Assembly (NCBI GenBank): GCA_040954595.2
Contig: CM082577.2
Coordinates: forward strand, 3,348,001-3,412,000
Source of the DNA: Balanoglossus misakiensis
Taxonomy: Eukaryota > Hemichordata
Direction: 5' to 3'
Length of the DNA: 64,000 nucleotides
Part shown: positions 58,177-64,000 of the stretch, piece by piece
Layout of the letters: each line of letters begins with the position of its first letter
How positions within the stretch are numbered: position 1 is the first letter of the stretch
Program-made: the position numbers and the translations under genes
Notes under the pieces: generated by a model
What the model was told of the DNA's origin: nothing
The model's database searches: none
What the model saw: only the letters and a program-made list of their open reading frames with translations

Positions 58177-61100
58177 AGCCTGCATAGCGTGTTAAACTTA
58201 AGGTCAGGGTACACGTATGATCTGCCTAGTTTACGAAGAGGACGTTGTACTTCTCTCGTGATCCGCGAAATGTCAACCTCGTCGCTCCATCATTCTCAGT
58301 GGTGGCACTTTGACATTCGGTCCGACGGACCACGAAAGCAACATCACTTCCTGGCCTTCTCCTTTGCATATTGTTTTTCCCGCGGTTTCTATGATTACGG
58401 CACGTTGATCTGTCGGCAGCTGGGGTGGAAAGTGATTTCGCCGTCGCGCCAATGGTATTTCACTTAAGAAATCCGAGAAACGACCATGCTTGGCTGGACA
58501 GAAATTCAAAAGCAACGAAGTCATGGGGGTATCAAGATCCCTATAAAAAGTGTTTGTACCGCCAGGTCACCAGGAAACTTACGTACCTTGCCACATATTT
58601 CCACAAAATTAATCTCATGACCTAAAGTACTTTCCCTCCGTAAAGTTGCGAAATGTTTGCATTTCTGCCAAAGTTCTGTCAAAGGTCGCCCTCGGATCGA
58701 AACAGCTTATGTAGGTAATACTGATAGACGGTAGCAAGTCATGATCAGACTTTTGTTGATAAACGTCTACAGCACAAGTTCTTTTGAAATCGTCCACTTT
58801 GTGTAAAGTGTGAAGAAAAAAACTTTCAAAGTTAGTGGGCCGACTTCTGTTTGCTTGAAATTCACGCCCGAGGCAATTAATCTACATATATACATGTACG
58901 TGTGAAATTTCATCTTTTCATATCTCGTGTACCATAATTATGTAGGCCTAAGTTTGCTACATGTACCAGTAGGCATACGGTGTCAGCGGTCAGTCACTGG
59001 AAGTTCGAGAAACGAGTAAAAAAAATATCACGATATTGAAAGAGTACGAGGAATGTCAACTTCCCAATGAGAACACGAACTATGGATCCATTCATTTGAT
59101 CCCCACTCCGTGATATCCGTGTGAGATTTGATCTAATGAGACCGATCACGGCACGTATGTGTGGCCTTAGTCATCGATACCGTACCGCCATTTTAAAGTA
59201 TTTAAAGGTTGCTGTGCTAAAAATTCTTGCCTGGATGAGGATCGTAAGAGGGAAACTTGAAATTTTAACCAATTAAAGGCTTTGTTCCGCCGCTCGGGTT
59301 TCTGAATTTTTTGTTGCCATAGTACTCAACTCTTCCTGCAAAAGGTTAAGTAGCTATAAGGTATCGACCCAGTCCAGCATTACTTCTCGAAATCATCATG
59401 CAGAAACGCTTGAGAAACTTTGACAACAGAATGACAAACGATGGAAAGTCGTGACTTGTTCCATCGAAAACATTTACCTTGTTTCCGCAATTCCTGAGAA
59501 ATGTTAGACGATGGTTTACAAGAAATATACCGCCACGGTTCAATGGAGGTTGATACATCGACATAACGTAAACGAAACTGCGCGCGGCGCATATTTTCAT
59601 ACGAATGTTTCACTTGCATCGTTCTGCACTTAGTTTTCTAAGGCCAGCAGGCGTTTGCAGAATAGTTAAATCTACATTCTAAGGAGAAAAGATAACTTAT
59701 AAACATTTCAGCACCCCACGATTGCATGTGAAATGTCTTTCCACAAACTACCTAACAAGCACCGACCCGACCAACCGCTTTGCCGCCAAAACAGTCAGAC
59801 GCTTGACACTTTCCTAGAAAAGACCCCGTACAGGTTTGGGTCAAATGTCGTAATCTTTACATAGAAACAATCGTGGTGAATCGGTGCACATTTCACAAAA
59901 ATTATGAAAAGGACACGTATTCGTTTAGTGTTACAACCAAGTTCATAGCCGCTGCCAAATAGATTCGCAGTAAAAAGTGTAGTCGAGCAGGCAGCGGCAC
60001 GTGCCAATGACTAATGATCTTTCCATGATACCAAAGTTTGCATCAGTTTAAAAAAAAGTGCACGCGCCGTCTCTGTCGCCAGCCCTTGAAATAAATGTTG
60101 TTAGAGTTTCCGGAATCTCAGAGACTCCACTTTTTGTCATGTGTATACTATTATAACTGAGGGCGCGGATGGCCTCAAAAACTCAGTTTCACTTAACCCG
60201 TTTCAGTGTTTTAAATCGGTCATGTCAATGGGACCTATAGCAGGAAACAGCGTAACTCATCTCTGACTTGTTGACGACATATCGGTCTTCCCGCCCTGAC
60301 GAACTTTCATCAACGAGGGAGTACGATATCTGACCTACCTGGACAGAGGGAGTGTCGAAGTGGCCTCTCAATTAAACAAACACACACGGTTTGGTGAAAT
60401 CCACAGTTGATTCTGCCGTCCCGTTTGACGTGAACTCAGTATCCGCTTTGGGGTGCGCCCGGTACAAGGAGGTGAGAGAATTGACCTACTATATTAGACC
60501 GATCTGTCAACAAGCGCTTTTAAAGTCACACCAGCCCCGGTTACCGCGGTTACTGAAAACAAACTGGGAGCCTCAACTTCGGCGCAATAATTGATCAGGA
60601 AGGTGTTTCGGTGACGGTTATGACGGTGTGAGTTCGCAGAATGCCAGTGCCCTCAAGACAAACACAAGACATCTCTATGACAACTCTCTGGTCTCAGAAT
60701 TTTCTTGCGAACACGTGACACAATCACTATGGTAAAGTTTCTTTTTAAAAGTCGAGTTCCATAACACATCATTCTCGTTTTTAACACTTTGTTCTTATTT
60801 TCATTTTATTTGAGATCCGTCTCCCGTAGCAACGTTGACAGTGTAAAAATGAAAATGTGTGTGATTGTATTTTTTCAATAAAGCGTTCTCGGGCTGTCCA
60901 GTTCACACACTGGGCTTTATGAACATTTCCGATCTAAATTTTGTCGGCCCTATTTTCCAGGCGTCTCTGCAATATGTGTGAAATGTGAGGCAGGGAACGC
61001 GCGGGAAAAAGATTAGGTGATGGGGTCAAATCTGCCCATGTAGATGTTGAAATAGAGACGGGGCAGTTTTCACTTCGTCACGGCTGTGTCTGGCCGATGC

Positions 61101-61617
61101 TGGGTACGCGGAAACGTCCATGGCTATACTTTCATTTCTCTCCGTTCTTCGAATGCAAATCAAAGTGTGCTGATCCGAGCGACAGGTTGAATAATTCTGA
61201 TCAATCGATTATGTCTGGTCATTTCATTTTACAGGCTGTGTGATCTATATTGGATGGAAATATTTGACATTTTATTAAACACACATTCACAGACAGATGA
61301 AGGGGAAACGAAATTCCGGATACTTGATCAAGACGATATTTCCCTTTTTGCATTTTGTATAAATATGTCCTCATTTGTTGAAACAGAGTACAAGTATATG
61401 TAAACTAAATTTTACTCCTTATAACTGAACGCCAGTACTGTCACGCCACTATTATTTGTCCACAGACATTCCGGGAATGGAATTTCAGCAAAACTCGGCG
61501 ACTTTTTAAAATTCAAATGTAGCATCGCGTAATTTGCTGCAATGGTCGTACTTTAAGCGGCACTGACTCAGGAATAAACGTCCCAGCTTCGCGTGTGCTC
61601 TCAGATGCCTGGTAGAA

Positions 61618-61650
61618 CCCCCCCCCCCCCCCACACACACACACACACAC
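61618..61650 (+). repeat. C15 plus (AC)9 simple repeat
   Basis: Fifteen cytosines run straight into nine AC dinucleotides, the same C-run/CA pairing as at 47585-47617. Confidence 0.95.
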
Positions 61651-62491
61651 TCGTGATGTGTAAATAGCCCCAAGCACTTCACATTGCCTTGGAAACCGGT
61701 CTAAACAAGAATAACGTTGAATATGTGCCAAGACTCTAGGCTGCGGTAACGTCAGCAAGGACCGATGTAATTGTTCAAGATTCGGTCAAGCGAACAACTC
61801 ATGAAAATAACTTTTTTCTCTTGAGGGACCTGAATAGCACCGGCTCGCGCACCTTCTAATTAATTAATGGCCCAAGCACTCGATACCCTTATCACGGGGT
61901 ATATCACCGTGTCTGTCTATTCAATAAAACCATACTCAAATAACGGATCGCATTTCTTGCATCCAAGTTGCCAAGGCGATATTTAACACATCCTGCGGCG
62001 CTCTCTGTTTTAATTGTCGGTTAAATACTACATATTTTAAAGCGTCTATTGATTATTTATGAATCTGCTTCTCCCCTTGCGGCAGAAAAAAACTAATAAT
62101 GAAAAAAATATTTCGCACATTCGCGTATTCCGTATTCAATATGCGAGTATATTGTTTTATTTTGCCCGCGGAAGTGATGATTCAGCACACAGAAAGGAAT
62201 ATTGCAATTTCTTGGTATATTTACAATTGCCGACTTTTTTATTGCTTGGTTAAAACTTTTACTGTGAAGATCTTATTAATCATTCCCAAGTGGAATTTCC
62301 CTATGTGTCTGGAAATAACAACCAAGGCAGTGTCATTATCGCAGGGTCGAGGAATGTGACATCATAGTTCTATGGAAAAGGGACATTTTGATCAACTGGT
62401 GTGATCACCTGAAAACGCGAGAGTAGAAACACAGAAAGGGTGTGTGCGTCACTTGGAAGATGGCACAGTCCACAACTGCTTGAACTGGGTG

Positions 62492-62532
62492 TTTGTTTTG
62501 TTGTTGTTTTTGTTGTTGTTGTTGTTGTTGTT
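62492..62532 (+). repeat. (TTG)n trinucleotide repeat
   Basis: Mostly GTT units with two T-rich interruptions; non-coding. Confidence 0.9.
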
Positions 62533-64000
62533 ACTGGCGTACTCTCCCTAACCCTTACAAATAGTTTCTCAACAAAGGCACGCAGCATGCGCGGCAAGCC
62601 GATATGACAAATTCGATGACGTCATTTCAACGCCCAGCATCATCATGTCATCACATAAATTTTCCGTGTTACCAATTGCAAGCGTATCATGAAGTGGGAG
62701 TTAAAACTACAGTGTTCCTCTTTCAACGGTACATGCACAGCTAAATAAATCAAAATGAAACGAAACGAGCCAAAAAAGTGTGTTGTCTTCCCCTTTCGCT
62801 GGACTTGCCCCGCCCTTCCACGATCCGCCTCGTTCCATCACGTCCTGTCTCGCTCTATCGAGAATGACTCACCAAGTCTCGGGCTCGATCCAGCAAATTA
62901 TTCAAGGATTCGCTAACACCTTTGGAGGGCTATCAGAACGCTTAAAATTACTCCGGGCCTTTCTTTTTTCAGATCTAGCTCAGAATGCAATCTCTTTACC
63001 CCAATAATACTCACCACAAAACAGGATGTTGTGATCTAAATTTTTATGAATGGGGACATATTTATTCAAAGGCGGAAGAACAGACAGAAAAAATATAGAG
63101 AATTGTCGTGAAATCGGGGCAAATACGAGAAGTAAAACTAGGTTCAAAATTACAAGTTCATATTAAGACTTTCCTCAGGCTTGTGGCATTGAAACGGGAA
63201 ATAAAAAATGATATATTAGAATAAAGTATGCCCATTGTCCCCACTCAGCCGCCATGACAACATTTTTGAGCAGAATTTCCTTAAAAGTTCACGGAATTTT
63301 AAGCATAAGGAACTCAAACAGGCGGTCACTGTTGCGGGCATCGTAAAATCGAGAATATTCTGTGGTATGGTTACTGAGCACACATGTCCTTACACAAAGC
63401 CACGTTTTTTTGAAATCATTAGCACAAAAGAAAAAAAAAATACATTTCTTGGAAATCGTTGACATAAGAGCAAGTGGCAGGATATTGACGAAACCTCTTG
63501 AAATTGACCAAGGTTACGATATTTAAAAAGAAATAGCGGGATCATAAGGGTTACTATGCAACGTTGATTCGAATGGGATCCTGGGTAATGTTATTGACGT
63601 CACATCTCATTTCAAAAAGTCGACACAGTACGCTTAGTTTATATTTGTACTTTCACATTCTCTTTCCCAACCCTTCCCCTTCCCAGCATAAATGAAATGT
63701 CCAGTGATCGCCACGTCATCATAGATCTATGCACTGTTCATGCTGTCGAATGTTGAGTTTTAAGTCCGGACTTGAATTAGTTTTCGAAAACAATATACAC
63801 AGCGTTGTCAACTCGCAAACGTTTAAGTGCGCGTTTCAACATATACCTCATGGTGTAGAACTGCCTTAGCCTTTAGGGTATAGAACAGAAGCCCTGTTGC
63901 TATTGACGAAAGAACGGATATACTGTTTCGAAAGACATCTTAGAGAACACCCTGCCCCACCCAGCCACGCCCTAGCGGGACACGTGATTAACGCATATGT

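Larger units (their letters stand above)
55566..64000. other. Gene-free right flank, upstream of the mucin-Ly6 gene
   Basis: No exon is defended; frames here are at most about 92 codons, overlap and lack domains. It contains a CCAAT-type TGATTGGCTAG near 55884, TACATGTA palindromes (56645, 58891, 58957), a G11 run (56724-56734), C19 and C15 runs, a TTG repeat (62492-62532), and CREs at 62617-62624 and 63595-63602. Confidence 0.5.

Noticed and set aside
60940-61015. Acceptor-like TTTTCCAG followed by a short frame with ICVKCEAG
   Set aside because: Only about 17 codons, no second zinc-binding half, and no upstream exon recognised.
1-64000. CRISPR arrays, operons, ribosome-binding sites, insertion sequences
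   Set aside because: The window is animal-type DNA with spliced genes; the regular repeats seen are microsatellites without unique spacers.

Overview
This is a eukaryotic, animal-type window. Coding DNA is a small minority: introns are spliced with GT..AG, simple-sequence repeats are frequent (ATCT, ATTC, CAGT, CA, poly-C), and the palindrome TACATGTA is strongly over-represented. CpG is not visibly depleted, which fits a marine invertebrate. The Thr/Ala-mucin plus Ly6 protein and the CART-like peptide would suit an invertebrate deuterostome or a lophotrochozoan. The sequence alone does not decide the species, and I make no firm assignment.

Two multi-exon genes can be supported by reading frame, splice signals and protein features; both lie on the minus strand. 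(1) At 4662-5307 is a small secreted-peptide gene: a signal-peptide exon, a 247-bp intron and a six-cysteine exon. Its cysteine spacing resembles that of CART (cocaine- and amphetamine-regulated transcript) peptides. (2) At 46586-55525 is a five-exon gene for a surface protein of about 489 residues. It has a signal peptide split across exons 1 and 2, a long Thr/Ala-rich mucin-like stalk encoded by two symmetric phase 1-1 exons, a three-finger (Ly6/uPAR) domain split over two exons, and a hydrophobic GPI-anchor-like tail. A TATA box sits just upstream of its start codon.

The rest, about 41 kb between the two genes plus both flanks, has no gene I can defend. Many open frames of 60-209 codons occur there, but they overlap on both strands, lack convincing splice context and have no recognisable domain. 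A few slightly better short candidates are listed at low confidence. The non-coding part holds microsatellites, poly-C tracts, hairpins, and several near-perfect transcription-factor palindromes (T-MARE, Grainyhead-type AACCGGTT, YY1, an 18-bp E-box palindrome). At least twelve perfect TGACGTCA (CRE) sites occur, about one being expected by chance. The long gene-poor stretch may be a regulatory landscape, but that is inference.
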